Assembly (NCBI GenBank): GCA_002803225.1
Contig: NXFV01001158.1
Span: forward strand, 1-64,000
DNA: 64,000 nt
Direction of reading: 5' to 3'
Source of the DNA: Gamarada debralockiae
Lineage: Eukaryota; Ascomycota; Leotiomycetes; Helotiales; Hyphodiscaceae
Shown: in pieces, positions 46,887 through 59,666 of the stretch
Layout of the letters: every line of letters begins with the position of its first letter
Numbering within the stretch: position 1 is the first letter of the stretch
The notes under the pieces: generated by a model
The model's database searches: none
The model's input: the letters and a program-made list of their open reading frames with translations, nothing else
Told to the model about the DNA's origin: nothing
Made by a program: the position numbers and the translations under genes

Positions 46887-48774
46887 ATGGGTGCCAAATG
46901 GTCCACCAATTTTGAGATGATTCAATTTGGCCCTTCGTTAACCTTCAGGGAGCCCATATCGATCGGCCTACGTAAGCGGGTGAAGTTCCGCAATCATCCT
47001 TCTTACACATGGCAGCAATTCACGAATCCTTCTTCGGAACTGTCAACAGGCGAGATACGACTTTTTCTACTGTACGCCGCCAAAACATCGTTGGCTTCTT
47101 TTCACTCTTCAGGTTTTTATGAGTGTTATCTAATGTGTGACCTTGTGGTTTCGCAACTCGACTAGAGGCCCAAGTAAGAGGCTCTCTCATACGAGTGGGG
47201 CTCAACAGAAGATGACCGTACGATACTTATCTGTGGAAACAGATTCAAAGTTCGACAAAATCTAGCTCTGGCACCTCCGCCTGGCGGACAAAACTCGCAT
47301 TTTGTGGATCGACGCCATCTGCATCGATCAAAGTAACGTGACGGAGCGCAAGTTGCTCAGATGGGGAGGGTTTATAGTAAATCGGAGAGTGTAGTCACTC
47401 GGATAGATCGGGGAATCGATCGGCATCCGATCAAAGACGCATCGTTCGCCGTGGAATTTCTTCGGGATGCCAATCCTCATACCCTGTCGGAAGCCATTCG
47501 AGGAAATAGCACAGACCCATATTTGATGCCAATACTGTACAACAAATCATGGATGGCGCTTCTGCGAATATGTTACCGAAGCTATTGGAAACTATTGTGG
47601 GTCATTCAAGAAGTGGTTCTCCGAATGTATGGTGACCTAAGCATTCCGTAGGAGGTGTTAGCACGAGTCTTTGACCTACATACCTCGAAATTGTTGATCG
47701 AGCTAGCAGCAAACCCAGACTTCGGGGCAATAGTATCTTGGATTCAAACTCCGCCTATGCAATAGAGAGATCTGTGCAGCAGAAGGCGGGGTCGGGAAGG
47801 CCACGAGAAGGCGCCGCCTTTCTTGACATACTGTTGGACTTCAAAGATGCCGAATGTGTCGATATACGGGACAAAGCGTTTGGATTCCATAGTTTGGCTC
47901 TAGCGTTCTGTCAAAGAGGAGTACCTTATTACCTACGCCACCTCAACCTTCGACATGTATCATAATATCCTCGAGCATCACCTTATCCACCATCAATCAG
48001 ATGCCATTCTGGCCGTCAAAAAGTGCAGCTCATCCCTGAGGTCTTGCAAGCTAGTGTGGGAGATTTCTCAGATTAGATCGGTTTATTGTCCCATCGGACC
48101 GCGGCTTTGTCGAAGCCCTTGGGTTCTTTTGCGGCGTTGTGTGATGGCTTAGTCTTCCCAATCTAACAAACAAGCCTTGCAACAGCGAACTGGAGGTAAA
48201 AAGCTGAGGAGCCTGTCAAACCTGCATAGAGAAATGGGAGACGTGTTGGGGTTTTATGAGGGAGCGGAAAGCTACTCGGCTTCGCAGCTAGTAAGACTAG
48301 TTTCGAGTATCAACGGCAAATCCCTCGTGAAAGGGACCGGCTCCAGACATGCGACAATATTTGTGAAGTATTCTCATAAACACTCTAAGTATGAGGCCAA
48401 TCAAAAAGCACAGCGACGATTATCCCAAATACGAGGAATTTTCTAAGGAATCGAGATGGGTGGAGCTACTTCGGAAAGGAACACACCATCAGGCACAGAG
48501 ACTTGGACAGGAAGTGAAATTTCAGCACATCGGAGTCCTAATCACAATGAGAGGTTGGGTTTGCTATGCGCCAAGCTGTGCGAAAGTTGGGGATTTACTT
48601 TACAAAATGACAGATTGTGACATCCTTGTAGTCGTTCGTCAGACTGGACGGCAACGCAATATCATAGGTAGGGCATGCTTGTTCGACAGCCGTTACGAAG
48701 GACACACTGGACCAGAACCCGACGCCCTACTCCAGTTAGACATCTTGACTTGGGAGCTCTTATGCTTCAAATAA
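46887..48774 (+). pseudogene. Degraded HET (heterokaryon incompatibility) gene
   Basis: Remnant of a HET-domain gene, the family that mediates non-self recognition and programmed cell death when incompatible strains fuse. Hallmark segments survive but in different frames: EIRLFLLYAAK near 47050, EALSYEWGSTEDDRT near 47180, then after a frame change near 47280 the block ILWIDAICIDQSN, a TAG stop, a further frame change, and WVIQEVV near 47600. Later pieces with DKAFGFHSLA (near 47880) and a C-terminal part (48391-48774) also fit the family. At least two frameshifts and several in-frame stops rule out a normal product. No intact HET gene or allelic partner lies nearby. Confidence 0.85.
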
Positions 48775-49378
48775 ATGATAGATGCTGAAGTCTTATTTGT
48801 TGTCCATTCTCTGTGAGATAAATACCATCGGTGAGGTTGGATTGTACGGGAGGAGCAATGACAGACACAGCAAGGACGAAAGTCAGTACGGCCTTACCAA
48901 CAAGTCAGGTCGTATCGATCCTAGTAGAGCTCAGCTCCCTTGATTCGCATAAGGAAATGCAGAAGACAAATACTGGGTCCCACTGGCAACTTGGGGAGCA
49001 CTGATGTCACACTCAGGACGAGGCTGATTACCATTATTATCTGTACTCCAAGTCTATGGTTGATATTTTCCACAAAGGATAACATATTCGTAAGGTTTCT
49101 TTTTGCGTAGTAACATTCTTATTCTCTTTCGATGTGCAAGAGATCTAGTGCGAAGGCTATTTCCTATTTACATTGTACTCTGTCAACATTTGCCAGTGCA
49201 GACACCGATCCCTCGGCCGTACGCTCAGACATTGTCAACGAATCAACGAAGTCGGCGATTGAACGTTCCAGGTCAACCCAGAACGGGAAGTGCAACCAGT
49301 TTGCTTCAAAGCTCACACCGTCCTTCATCTTTGCTTGAAATTTGGCCTAGGCCAAGCCTTTCCCGAACTTCTCTCCCC
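48775..49378. other. Intergenic region
   Basis: About 600 bp between the HET relic and the 3' end of the DUF7029/DUF7223 gene. An ORF at 49103-49738 runs antisense into that gene and is a shadow. Confidence 0.45.
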
Positions 49379-50947
49379 TTACTCCCAGCTATAACACTGG
49401 TCCAAAAGTGGAACAACAACACTGTAAACCTCTTCACTCCACCACTTGGTCGCAAATGCCTCAACTGCGAAAGTAAAGTTACTCTGCAGCTCCAATCCCT
49501 CAGCACAAGTACCAGCAGGCGTCAGGTTCTCAACGCCAGTAAGATCAACGCCCTCGGTAGCAGTCAAGATGAACGAGTTATTGAACCCTGGTTTTGCAGT
49601 GACACCAGTAGAAAGATCAATCAAGCCTCCAAAGAAGTTGATTCCGATTTCGACTGTCAACGCGGCGGTGGGGTTGAATTTCGCAGTAGCATTGCCAGAG
49701 ATCTCGGCAGAGGCGGTGTAGGTGGGTGTCCAGCCTGACGTCGAGGTTTTGTCCTCGTTGAGCAAGTCCACGTGCACGTTGCCGTCTGCAAGAGCGATAC
49801 CGGCGCTGGTGGTGATGGTCACCGCTTCAGAGACAGATACTTCAGCATCAACAGCGAAAGTAAGCTCAGGGCCGAGCTCGAGGATACCGGGAACGGAGAC
49901 CAGGGAGTAAGTGAGGGCCGACGGGGAGTAGCTGAATGTGGTAGAGTAGGCGGATGTTACGTCTGCGCTGAGGGTCAAGTCGGCTTTGAAGTCGGCGTCG
50001 ATGTCGAAGTAGAGATCTTCGAGTTTGAAGAGCAGCCAGTTATAGTCGAGGTAGCCGGAGAAGGTGACGTTGGAGTTGAATGAGGCTGCATCGGCGGAGA
50101 CGGTGACATATGGCGAGTCGGAGTAGAGTGTGGTTTCAGAGGGGAGAGCGATGGCTGTGTTGAGGGTGTAGCTGGGATCCAGGGTTAAGTCACGCTTGGA
50201 GAGGGGGGTGCTTGGGATGGCACCAAATGTGACCTTAGTTGACGCTGGCAACGAATTAGTATGTACCAAGGCCAAGATTTGAGAGGATCTTACCAGCAAC
50301 GCTTGAGACATTTGACATTTGTGAGCTAGCTGTGACTACCAGGCTGTCGTTGTTGAAACTCAGGCCGTTGACAATGAACATTCCTCTCTCCAACTCAACA
50401 TCACAGTTTCCGAGGTGGTTGGTGACCATCACAAAGGTTCCTTCAGAGGACCAAGTGGCTTCAGTGGTCTCGAAGACAGAGGAGTCATTGAATGTAACAG
50501 TGACAGAGTCGGCAGAACAATCAACACTAGTGACCGAGGCAACTGAAATTTTGAATCAGCAATTGTTCAAAAGAGTTGAAAGATTGATGCCAAGCGGGTC
50601 TCATGAGTTCTAAGCTCTAAAGATACTCTCTATGGACTAGGTATGAGGGTTCACAAGCCGCTCCCAACCCTCCTAAAAAGGAATGGGTACTCCGAAAAAT
50701 ACATACTCTGCTCAAGCAGTACCGCTGGGTATTTCATGGTATGGGTGACATTGATGTTGCTATTCCCAGCAGCGGTGGTATTCGAGGCGTAGTGAAGGGA
50801 GACATTAGACGAAGGATAGACGTGAGATATATCGTGCCTATCCGTGTGTGGCATAAGTGCAGGAGCAAAGACGGTTGTCTTGTTGCTGCACTCAGCACCG
50901 GCAACGAGAGCAGCAACTGCGACTGCGAGACTGAGAGTGGACTTCAT
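49379..50947 (-). CDS. Secreted DUF7029/DUF7223 family protein
   Basis: Secreted protein of 451 aa of a fungal family with an N-terminal DUF7029-like and a C-terminal DUF7223-like beta-rich domain, function unknown, often cell-wall or surface associated. Minus-strand exons are 50707-50947, 50294-50542 and 49379-50244, with introns of 164 and 49 nt. The ATG at 50947 gives a clear signal peptide (MKSTLSLAVAVAALVAGAEC). A Kex2-type site (SKRDL) lies between the two domains, so the protein may be cleaved. The second half has many alternating Ser/Thr/Val strands and N-glycosylation sites. There is no GPI-like tail; the C-terminus ends in a Cys and Trp (DQCYSWE). Confidence 0.8.
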
Positions 50948-52689
50948 GGTGGGGTAATTAGGAATTATGAATATGAAGAGATTGAAAGGTAATGAACGAC
51001 TGGAGGAATGCCCTACCGAAAGAAACAACTCGAGAGGGTTGCCCAAGGCCTTTGTACTCTTCCACTGCTCTACAAGCCCTGGAGAGTGGAGTGAGATCTC
51101 ACGCCCCGGTGATTTGTGGCATATTATTTCACTGCTGTCTTACTACTTCGTGTCTGAGAATTGACTGCAGGACGGCCGGCTAGAAGACATTTTGTCTCTC
51201 AACTTCCGATGCTTGTGAACTCTCACGTCCCCACCCCCGTGCGAAGGGGCTATGTTTTATTCGCCATAAAACTCAAAAAACCCTTATCATCCCATCCCCT
51301 GGCCGCATGGAACCTTCCCGGGCGGGGGGCCAAGGCTGGGCAACCATTGACAGAGGCACTGAGCCACAGAGATTTCCCAACCCGGCCATAATTTCGAACT
51401 GCTCAAGCGATTCAAAGCCTGCATCTTAAATAAGACTTCCAATGAGTTGATGAAATCTGAACAATTGGAAATGCGGTTCTTAGGATAGAATTCCAAACGT
51501 TCATGAAATCTGATGGATTCAAATCCTGGTTCGGTTCGGATTGCCCTTAGGGCGTGCGTGAGCTTAATGATGGGGATCTATCCGAATAGAGGTATATCTC
51601 CTGCAATAAGATCTCGATTTTCGGAAAGTAGTTGCTTAAATCGTCCGAACTCCTGGGGCTGAAGGCACGAGCGTTCAATGCATTGATGGAGTGGAGTCCG
51701 GAGGTTGTCCCTCTTTCAGGGGTATAATATAGTACGGCGTTCGTCCCCACTGCCGAAGACCGAAAACAGTGCCGCGCAGACACCCAAATCGGAAGGACCC
51801 GATCGTTGAAGTCAGGGCCTTCCACAAAACGTGCGCACTATGATTCGCGTCTTGGACAAAAGAATTCGTAAGTCTGCATCCTTCTCGGCATCAAAAGATT
51901 ACTTGATCATTACATGTGAATTCAATGTTGACGTGACGCAAGCAAAGTAAGTTACTCAGAGTACCGTCCAAATTCCAAAGTTTGGACGCGCGATGAGCTG
52001 TAGAGTGAGGGAAATAGTACGAATACGGTAGTGTGAGAACAGAACGAGCTCTCCTTGTCTCTCCTTCGAGTTCTTTCTCTTTTGACAAGTCGTATGCCCG
52101 TATCCACACTTTTTCTTCGTTCAATCATCTCGCTTACGTGTCCCACACTCTCCTTTGTGAGCAGACTCCCAAGGACCGGCTTTCTAGTATCTGCTCCCAA
52201 TACTAGGCGAAGTGGGGTGGAAAACAAAATCCCACCGAGATGCTGCGTTGAATTCTGTATAAGCTCGGTGGATCTGTCATCTGACAACCCAGACTCGCCG
52301 TTATTGCACTGTTCCACAAAGGTAGGGGAAGTGGACAGAAAGTGTTTTACCATGACCCGAGTTGAGCTGTAGTACTATCCATCTTCTCATGCCAGTAATG
52401 CTTCCATGAGACAGTACGTGTAAGCTCCAATCGTAATGGAAGGCACTCGCAGCGAGCGACTCGATGTCGTCGAGATGTTTTCGACTTGTTGACAAGCGCT
52501 TCGGAAATGGATTCTAAAGAGATGGTTTCGTTGATTAGCCCTCTGCCGAACTCGAAATCTCCGTGCTGGTAAGAGTCTGGTTCAAGAGCAAGAAAAGCTA
52601 TCTGAAGTTGGAATAACAAGTAGCGAGGATAACATTGTTGCCTGCCTATGGCTACCAACCCCCCTCTCCACTCCCCAAAATCAAGTAAT
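50948..52689. other. Gene-poor stretch
   Basis: About 1.7 kb upstream of the DUF7029/DUF7223 gene and downstream of the esterase relic. ORFs are short on all frames. A tRNA B-box-like sequence near 51515 was examined and rejected. No transposon feature was recognised. Confidence 0.4.
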
Positions 52690-53666
52690 ACTCCCATTAA
52701 CCTCCTAAGATTAAACTGTGCAGCGACATTGCCAAAAAAGTTAACATAACTCAAATGCGTAGCCAAACTATTCCCACTATCACAGAACTCATCGCCACTA
52801 TTACAATAACTCCGCATGATATTGGCGGAGAGAGCACAAGCAGCCGTGTTGATGCTGGGAAAGACACCGTTTTTTTGTGGACTTGCCTACATCTTGGGAT
52901 TGGCCAGGAACGCGGGATGGATCACCCATCTGAATGACTGCAATGACAGTGATGTAAAAGGTCAGCGAGGCGAGCTGGAGAGAGGAGCAGGGCTTTGACG
53001 TGTCTAGGGGAGACAAGGTCGCTGTGAGGATTTGGGTAGTGGGCAGTGCTGATAGAGCTTGCAGTCAATCGATCAAAGGAATGAATGATTGAGTGCCGAA
53101 TCGCTCAAATGATTTGAACGATTCAAGTCGACTTGCAAGCATATCGGCCACAGTCCCCGGTCGGAAGGAAGCAGAACGGAGATATTAAAAGAGGGTTATA
53201 CCATTTTTGGCCAAGTCAGCAGATAAAGGGAGCGTAGCCGACTCAGCTCCAGATGTCCCACACATGATATTGCCGGCAACTTGAGCGCCTTGGGGCAATC
53301 TTTGAATCCGGGCACTTGCCTGCGTAACTCTGAACCAAGCTCAACATACAGGCCACACCGCTTGCCTCCGACGATTGGTTGTTGGTGAGTGTAGCGGGGT
53401 AGTCGACAGCCTCTGAATTAGAGCTGGGACGGTTTGTTGGGCTTGGGCTGCTACGGCGCCGATGATACCTTGGCCGGGTGCTTCCGTACTGGCTCGCGCA
53501 ACGATCATGTGTACGCCGGACGCACAGCTCGTTGAGTTTGAAGAGGAGTTGGAAGCTGCAGAGTGTAGGTGGGAGAAGGACGCGAATTTGTTGTTAAAGG
53601 GGATAACGATGGAGGTCTGGGGAAGGAGAAGGAGATGAGTAGAGGGATAGCGAGAGAGATTCTCAT
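52690..53666 (-). pseudogene. Broken CE5 cutinase/acetylxylan-esterase-like gene
   Basis: Relic of a secreted serine esterase of the CE5 cutinase family. Minus-strand order: signal peptide (MRISLAIPLLISF, ATG at 53666), then in another frame CASGVHMIVARASTEAPGQG, which is the family's first strand and oxyanion region. A frame change near 53425 leads to EAVDYPATLTNN. At 53285-53300 about a dozen bases expected to encode the GYSQG nucleophile elbow are gone, leaving only the tail QGAQVAG in a new frame. An intron-like gap (about 52960-53205) follows, then MGDPS and, after an extra A in an A7 run (52869-52876), CDSGDEFCDSGN, HLSY and the C-terminus. With several lesions and the nucleophile lost, no active enzyme can be made. 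Confidence 0.8.
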
Positions 53667-54805
53667 GGCGGGCGGTTGGGTGCGGGATGAACGAGAGAGT
53701 GGATGGAGTGAGTCTTCTTTTGTGATTTGCAATATCTTCGGACGGAAAACTACAGAAAATAAGTCTATCCTTAACTACCCAACCATCCATCTTCTCGCCC
53801 AAATTGAATGAAGGGGGAAAATCGAGCGAAGACACAAATATCTCGGAGCTTCGATATCTTTGCTCACACGTCAGAGTCCGTTCATGGGATCCATTCAAGG
53901 CTTGGAGAAATCTATGGCTCTGACAACCAACTTTCGCGAATGCTGTGCAATTAAGGCTCAGCTTGCGCTGCAGCCAAGTGAAAGATATCCAATCGCATCT
54001 CGCCTGATCAGCGACTAGCGGATCTCAGAAGAGAGTACATCATAGTAGAAGATGGCTGAAACACACTCGTGAATCGACCTTGTGGAACACGGGGATTTTG
54101 AAACAGCAGGCAATCATTTCAGATGGACCCGCATAAGCTGATGTCAAGATTAGCCCCAAGATTTTATGATCAGCCGGGCCCACTGGGAGCAAGGAACCAG
54201 ATGGCATGATGCGTAGAGGCAAAGCTTGGCATGAAACGAGCTCGTTACCGGATACTTGTCAACAATTGAATGGTGGAGGTGGAGCTCAGATTCTCTGTGG
54301 CATAAACCGTTTCAGACGATCTGCGAAAACACCTCGGTGATCTGGGAATCTTCATGTATGAACTTCAACCAAGTTCTAGAACCCAAACCTTGTTCAAGAT
54401 CGACGCGGGCCCATCTAAATATAAGTATTATACCGTATTAATTGGAACATGAGTAACCAATCGTTCTTCCTGCTTCAGCGACCAAAAACGGGATCCTCGA
54501 AGGGCTCAAGGGGCCTCTTACATCCTCAAGTTCAACTGCTTACTCGGAATGAGGAGCTTCGGTTCTAAGTCTCTAGAGACCCTTCTTTTGAATTTGTAAT
54601 CGTTGAAGGATATGAAGAATTGGGATTTATAATGCAATCAATCGATGCTTCCACTTGGAGGACAATGGGTGTTTTGCTCACGAGCGATCCTTCACACCGC
54701 TTGCTGAAGATATACCTAGATCATGAATATATCATTCGCTATTCTCATACCCAAAACCCCTATGCAATGCTAAAGCGCAAACACCATTTTCATTTCCCCA
54801 TCACC
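53667..54805. other. Intergenic region
   Basis: About 1.1 kb between the esterase relic's start and the 3' end of the copper ATPase gene. ORFs here have no coding bias. Nothing further is supported. Confidence 0.45.
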
Positions 54806-57800
54806 CTAAACAGCCTCAAGTGTGTTCAGAGGGACATAACCCCCCTCCTCCTTCCTTCTCCGTCCCGTAACAGCCCTCGCCAGATCCGAAGCCTTCCCCA
54901 CTAAACCACCCATTCCCCATCCCTTGCCCTTCCTCCTCAACTGTCCCTTCTCCTCAACCAAAGCATCCTCCATCCACCGTGGTCTCTTCCAGAATTTCAA
55001 CAACAGACTGCTGCCCACAACACTAACACTACTAGCCGCCATGGCAGCACCAGCAGCCATGGGATGCAAGTGCCATCCAAACGGTAAGAAAACACCCATT
55101 GCGAAGGGAAGACCGATGATATTGTAACCGCAAGCCCAGGAGAGGTTGAGCTTGATGCGGTTGAAGATTGAGCGCGCAAGTTGGATGGAGGCTGGGATAT
55201 CCATCAAGTCATTTGGTCGCATGAGGACGACATCTGCTGCTTCCATAGCGACATCTGTGCCGGAGGCCATGGCGATACCAACGTCTGCAGTAGCTAGAGC
55301 AGGTGAATCATTGATACCATCTCCAACCATTGCAACACATTCTCCTTTTTCTTGGAAGCTGCGGATGATGTCTTGCTTTTGGTCTGGTGTGACGCCTGCC
55401 TTGACGTTCTTGGCTGGTATACCCACGATACGGGCTACAGCAAGAGCAGTGGAGCGCTGGTCGCCGGTGACGATGGCGGTCTTGACGCCCATGCGGTGTA
55501 GAGCAGCAATCGCGGCGCGAGCACTGTCTTTGACGGTATCAGCAAGACAGACATGACCAGTGTAGGCACCATCTATGGCGATGAAGATGTTGGTGGTGCC
55601 AGCAGAAGCTGTCTTTGAAGAGTCGGAGGCTTTGACATTGGCTTCTTCAGAAACGTCGATGGCTTCTTGAGGAACAACAATCTTGTTATCTCGAAGGAAA
55701 CGGACGCTACCAATCAACACTCGGTAACGAGCTCGTTCAGCATTGGTAGCGGGCTCAACAAGAGCACTGATACCTTTGCCTACACATGCTTCGAAGTCAC
55801 CGACACTGCCATCGATTGTTCCTTCGATGCCGAGACCAAGTTCTTCTTTTGCGGCAGCCAGAACGGCCTTGCCGATCGGGTGTTCGCTACCCATTTCGGC
55901 AAGACCCAGCACCGACCACCAGAGTTTTCTTCGCCATTCGTTGTTCTTCCAAGTAGAAACGATCTCAGAATTGGCGACGCTCATCTTGCCCACAGTCAAA
56001 GTACCGGTCTTGTCAAGGACCACCTGGGTGATTTTGGTCGCAGTCTCGAGTGCAGCACCGCCTTTCACCAAAATGCCATTCTCTGCTCCAACACCCGTTC
56101 CAACCATGACAGCCGTGGGAGTTGCGAGACCAAGAGCGCAAGGGCAGGCGAAGACGATGACCGAGATACAAAGCTTCACACAAACCATGAACTTTCCACC
56201 ACTGGCTTCATCCACGAAAATGCTTGGTGGATTTACAAGCACATGGCTAAGTACCATCCAAGTAGCAAAGGTCAGGAATCCAAGGAAGAGAATCGTGGGA
56301 ACGAAATAGCCAGCAATGATATCGGCTAAACGTTGGATGGGAGCTCTCGTGGTTTGAGCGTCCTGGACAAGTTTGACGATTTGGCTGAGTTGGGTGTCGC
56401 GGCCAGCTCTAGTGACTCGGAAGTCGACTCTGCCAGTGCCATTCACGGTACCTCCAATGAGAAGGTTACCTTTCCGCTTTTGAACTGGCATAGCCTCTCC
56501 TGTGACCATGCTCTCATCGACATAGGTCTCGCCTCTGGTAACGGTACCATCGGCAGGAATCTTGTCACCAGGTCGAAGAATGACGATGTCGCCGACCTGG
56601 ATAAGCTCAGTGGGAATAACCTTCTCCTCTGCAGCATTTCCCTCTTGAGTAGGTTCTGACTTTGGTTCAGCTCCAGAGCCAATTGCCACCTCCCAGCCTT
56701 CTGCTGCCTTTTCTGCCGCTATTGGGTCTGCATAGATAGTTGCCATTGAAGGAGCCAGTGACATTAGGCGAGATAGGGCCTTCGAGGTCTGTCCCTTCGC
56801 TCTGTTCTCTAAGAAGCGACCGAGAGTGATGAAAGTAATAAGCATACTGCTTGTATCGAAAATTGTGCTAGGGCGAGTGTGCGGAGGAGCGAGAACAGAG
56901 ACGATCATCGCTGCAACGCTAAAGAAGAATGCCGCGGAAGTTCCAAGGACAACCAAAACGTCCATGGTAGGTGATCCGTGTTTCATGGATTTGTATGCTG
57001 AAATATAAAAACGCTTGCCAATGCCAAATTGGACGGGTATCGTAAGGACTAAACAGATAATATCGCCGAGGTATAGACCGGGAAAGAGAACAACTAGACT
57101 CCCAAAATCGAGAGCTGGGAGCATCATGGGGATAACCATGCTGATGAGGAAGACTGGAATGGCGAAGCTGAGGGAGGTCTTGAATGCCGTACGCCACTCC
57201 GTGATCTCCCTGGTCTTCGCAAGAGACTCGAGTTGAGCATTGTTGTCGTCGTTGTCAGCCACCAGCGCATTGTATCCTTGGGCTTCAATGAGCTCGACAA
57301 GAGCACGCAACCCAGCAATGTTAGGTAAGTGGGAAATGGCCAGTCGAGACTTGGCAAGGCTGATAGTTGCCGAATTCACCCCAGGTAATGACTGAAGCTT
57401 GGCTTCCAACGCTGTGGCCGCGGCTGCATCTTGGACTCCAAATATCTTGAAGCTTGTCGTCGTTGCTGCCGAAGGTTGATTTGCGTTCGCCAATTGTGTT
57501 GACAATATCCGGGCGTCAAAACCTCTGTCCTCGATGATTTCGGCAATCTTGTCTGTAGAAAGTTTCGTCGGGTCGTGAACGACTATGGCCCTTTCCGCTA
57601 AGAGGCTGACATTGAACTGTATGAGGCCTTCTAGGTCCTTGAATCCGCCTTCAATAGCAGACGTACATGCTCCACAGGTCATGCCCTCAATGGCGACAGT
57701 CGTCGTTGCCACTTTATCTCTCCGCCCTGAACTCCCTCGCCTCGTTTTCAGGTTCTTTGTAGGTGCCATCATGGTGGATTCAACGATTGTCGCCCCAAAG

Positions 57801-58518
57801 CCTCTATCCTCAATAATTTCCGCAATCTTCTCGGCGCTCAAAAGGGCCGCATCATGCTCGACCACAGCTCTTTCCGACAGCAACGATATGCTGAAGTGTT
57901 TGACACCCGCTACGTCCTTGAAACCGCCTTCAACTGCTGATGTACATGCACCGCATGTCATTCCTTCCACAGCGAGAGTCGTAGTTGTGATCCCTGAGAC
58001 CTGTGAAACCGGAGTTAGTAATCGCTCAATAAATGAGAATGATTGCGCAGAGCAGATCCCATGAGAGTTAAACTCCAAGGACATCCTCGAAATGTAATCG
58101 TTGAGTAAACCTCAACAGTTCAGAGAGACGGATTACTCCGAGAATTACATACCTCCTCCTCTTCTCCCTCTTCCTCGTTCTCGTCATAAAGGTATCCATT
58201 TCTGTCGAACATAGGTGATGGCAGATCGGTCGCCAGAACCTCCGCATCGAACCCCCGATCCTCAATGATCTCTTGTATTTTCTCCGCCGTTATCTTTTGC
58301 GGATCATGCATCACAACCGCCCTCTCCATCACCAAGCTCACGGACACGTTTCCGACTCCATCGACTCCCTTAAACCCGGATTCGACCGCAGATGTGCAAG
58401 CGCCACAAGTCATACCGCCAACCTTCAACGTCGTCGTAGCCATATGCGCTGTAGGAGGGCCCGATATCGTCCGCGAATCCGGGTCTCGAGGAGCGACCTT
58501 TAAATATTTAGGAGCCAT
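54806..58518 (-). CDS. Copper-transporting P1B-type ATPase (Ccc2/ATP7-like)
   Basis: Heavy-metal P-type ATPase of 1186 aa, moving Cu(I) into the secretory pathway or out of the cell. Minus-strand exons are 58153-58518 and 54806-58000, with a 152-nt intron. The N-terminus has three HMA domains, each with GMTCGACTSA (near residues 35, 135 and 220), and a fourth HMA-like domain without the CxxC. Membrane part: CPCALGL copper-binding motif in TM6; TGE(A) in the actuator; DKTGTLT phosphorylation site; SEHPIGKA nucleotide-binding motif; GDGINDSPAL hinge. CPC plus SEHP identify the copper (P1B-1) subtype. The start at 58518 gives MAPKYLK; an in-frame ATG at 58533 is possible. Confidence 0.94.
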
Positions 58519-59666
58519 CGTGAAGGCGGTCACTGCTCACACAGCAGCGGTGCTGCGGAGGGGTATGTGATAAGCAGTTTCTCGTGTTACAGGTAATCGC
58601 AACGTCGTCTTACTACGGTTATCTATCAGCAAACTCCATCTATGCGGCGCCAGTGACATTCATTCGACAAATTTCAGTGACCGAAGAGGGGTAGAACTAA
58701 CGGGTATGTATAGGAAGTAGAAAACAGAAGACCAGCTCCTGGATATCGGTGATTTCTCAATTTGTAAAGTCGCCTAAACGAATGTCGTCGTCTTTGTCAT
58801 TGGGGTGTGAGACGGGAAAACGGCTGCGATAGATTCAATCTGCAAGCCACCCAATCCGAATGCGCTTCGAGGACCGAAAACGTGTGTATCGGTGGACTCT
58901 TCAAACTTCTTAGAAATCCGGCAAAATTCGTGGGATAGAATCTAATTAAATATCGTCGCTCTTTGAACAATTTCGATGAGATGAGAGAAAGGACGGGTGA
59001 GTACAGATACTAAAAAGTCTTTTTGAACAATGTGCACGACGTCGACTCAAATTCAAATCAGCGCTTTAGGGCAGGGACTACGTTTTAGAGATAGGTAATC
59101 GTCCCATCTCCGGGTACAGAGTCAATGCGCTGTTTCTCTTAAGACCCTCTCCGTGACATGGGAAGGATGTTCACGAATAGCGAGTTCGAGACTCCGCCAC
59201 TGGAAAGTGTACTCACGTATGTCACCATGGGTATTGACCACGTATTCAGTCGTAATGGTGGAGAGTTAGATGCAATATCGATAAATATATTCGTTCAAAT
59301 CAATATCTCCTTCCTGCATACTATTCGTGCACACTGTACCTGACATCTCAAAAGGGACTCAAGCAGGGCTTGGGTTCAGGGGAGCCTGATTCTCGCTTAT
59401 GATTAGATCAAACCAATCTGATACGGGAGCTTCAGCGACATTCACGTTCCCATGTTTGAGACGTTTCGAACGACAGAAACATCCCTCTGCAAATCTCGGG
59501 TCAAGCTGTCTAATAATTCGAATTCTCCAAGAGAATGATCACCTGATACCGGCACTTCTTGCCATCCCCAGAATTCAACAAGCCTTACCTCTGAGGCTCT
59601 GATATTCAGAGCTGCGTCAAACAGGCAGCGAATCAACAGCTCACGATCTCCACAGCCATACTCAAG
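58519..59666. promoter_or_regulatory. Divergent promoter region, copper ATPase / CSN7
   Basis: About 1.15 kb between the two divergent genes, without a credible ORF. I looked for copper-responsive elements (Mac1-like TTTGCTC) and found none convincing. Confidence 0.4.

Noticed and set aside
51505..51535. GATTCAAATCC resembling a tRNA B box
   Set aside because: One base too long for the B-box consensus, no A box, and no acceptor stem pairing could be found around it.
50948..54805. Transposon or repeat-rich island around the pseudogenes
   Set aside because: No terminal repeats, transposase or integrase fragments were recognised; only gene relics and ordinary intergenic sequence.
55667..56309. 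Plus-strand ORFs of 188-220 codons inside the copper ATPase gene
   Set aside because: Antisense to highly conserved P-type ATPase motifs; length is explained by codon bias on the other strand.
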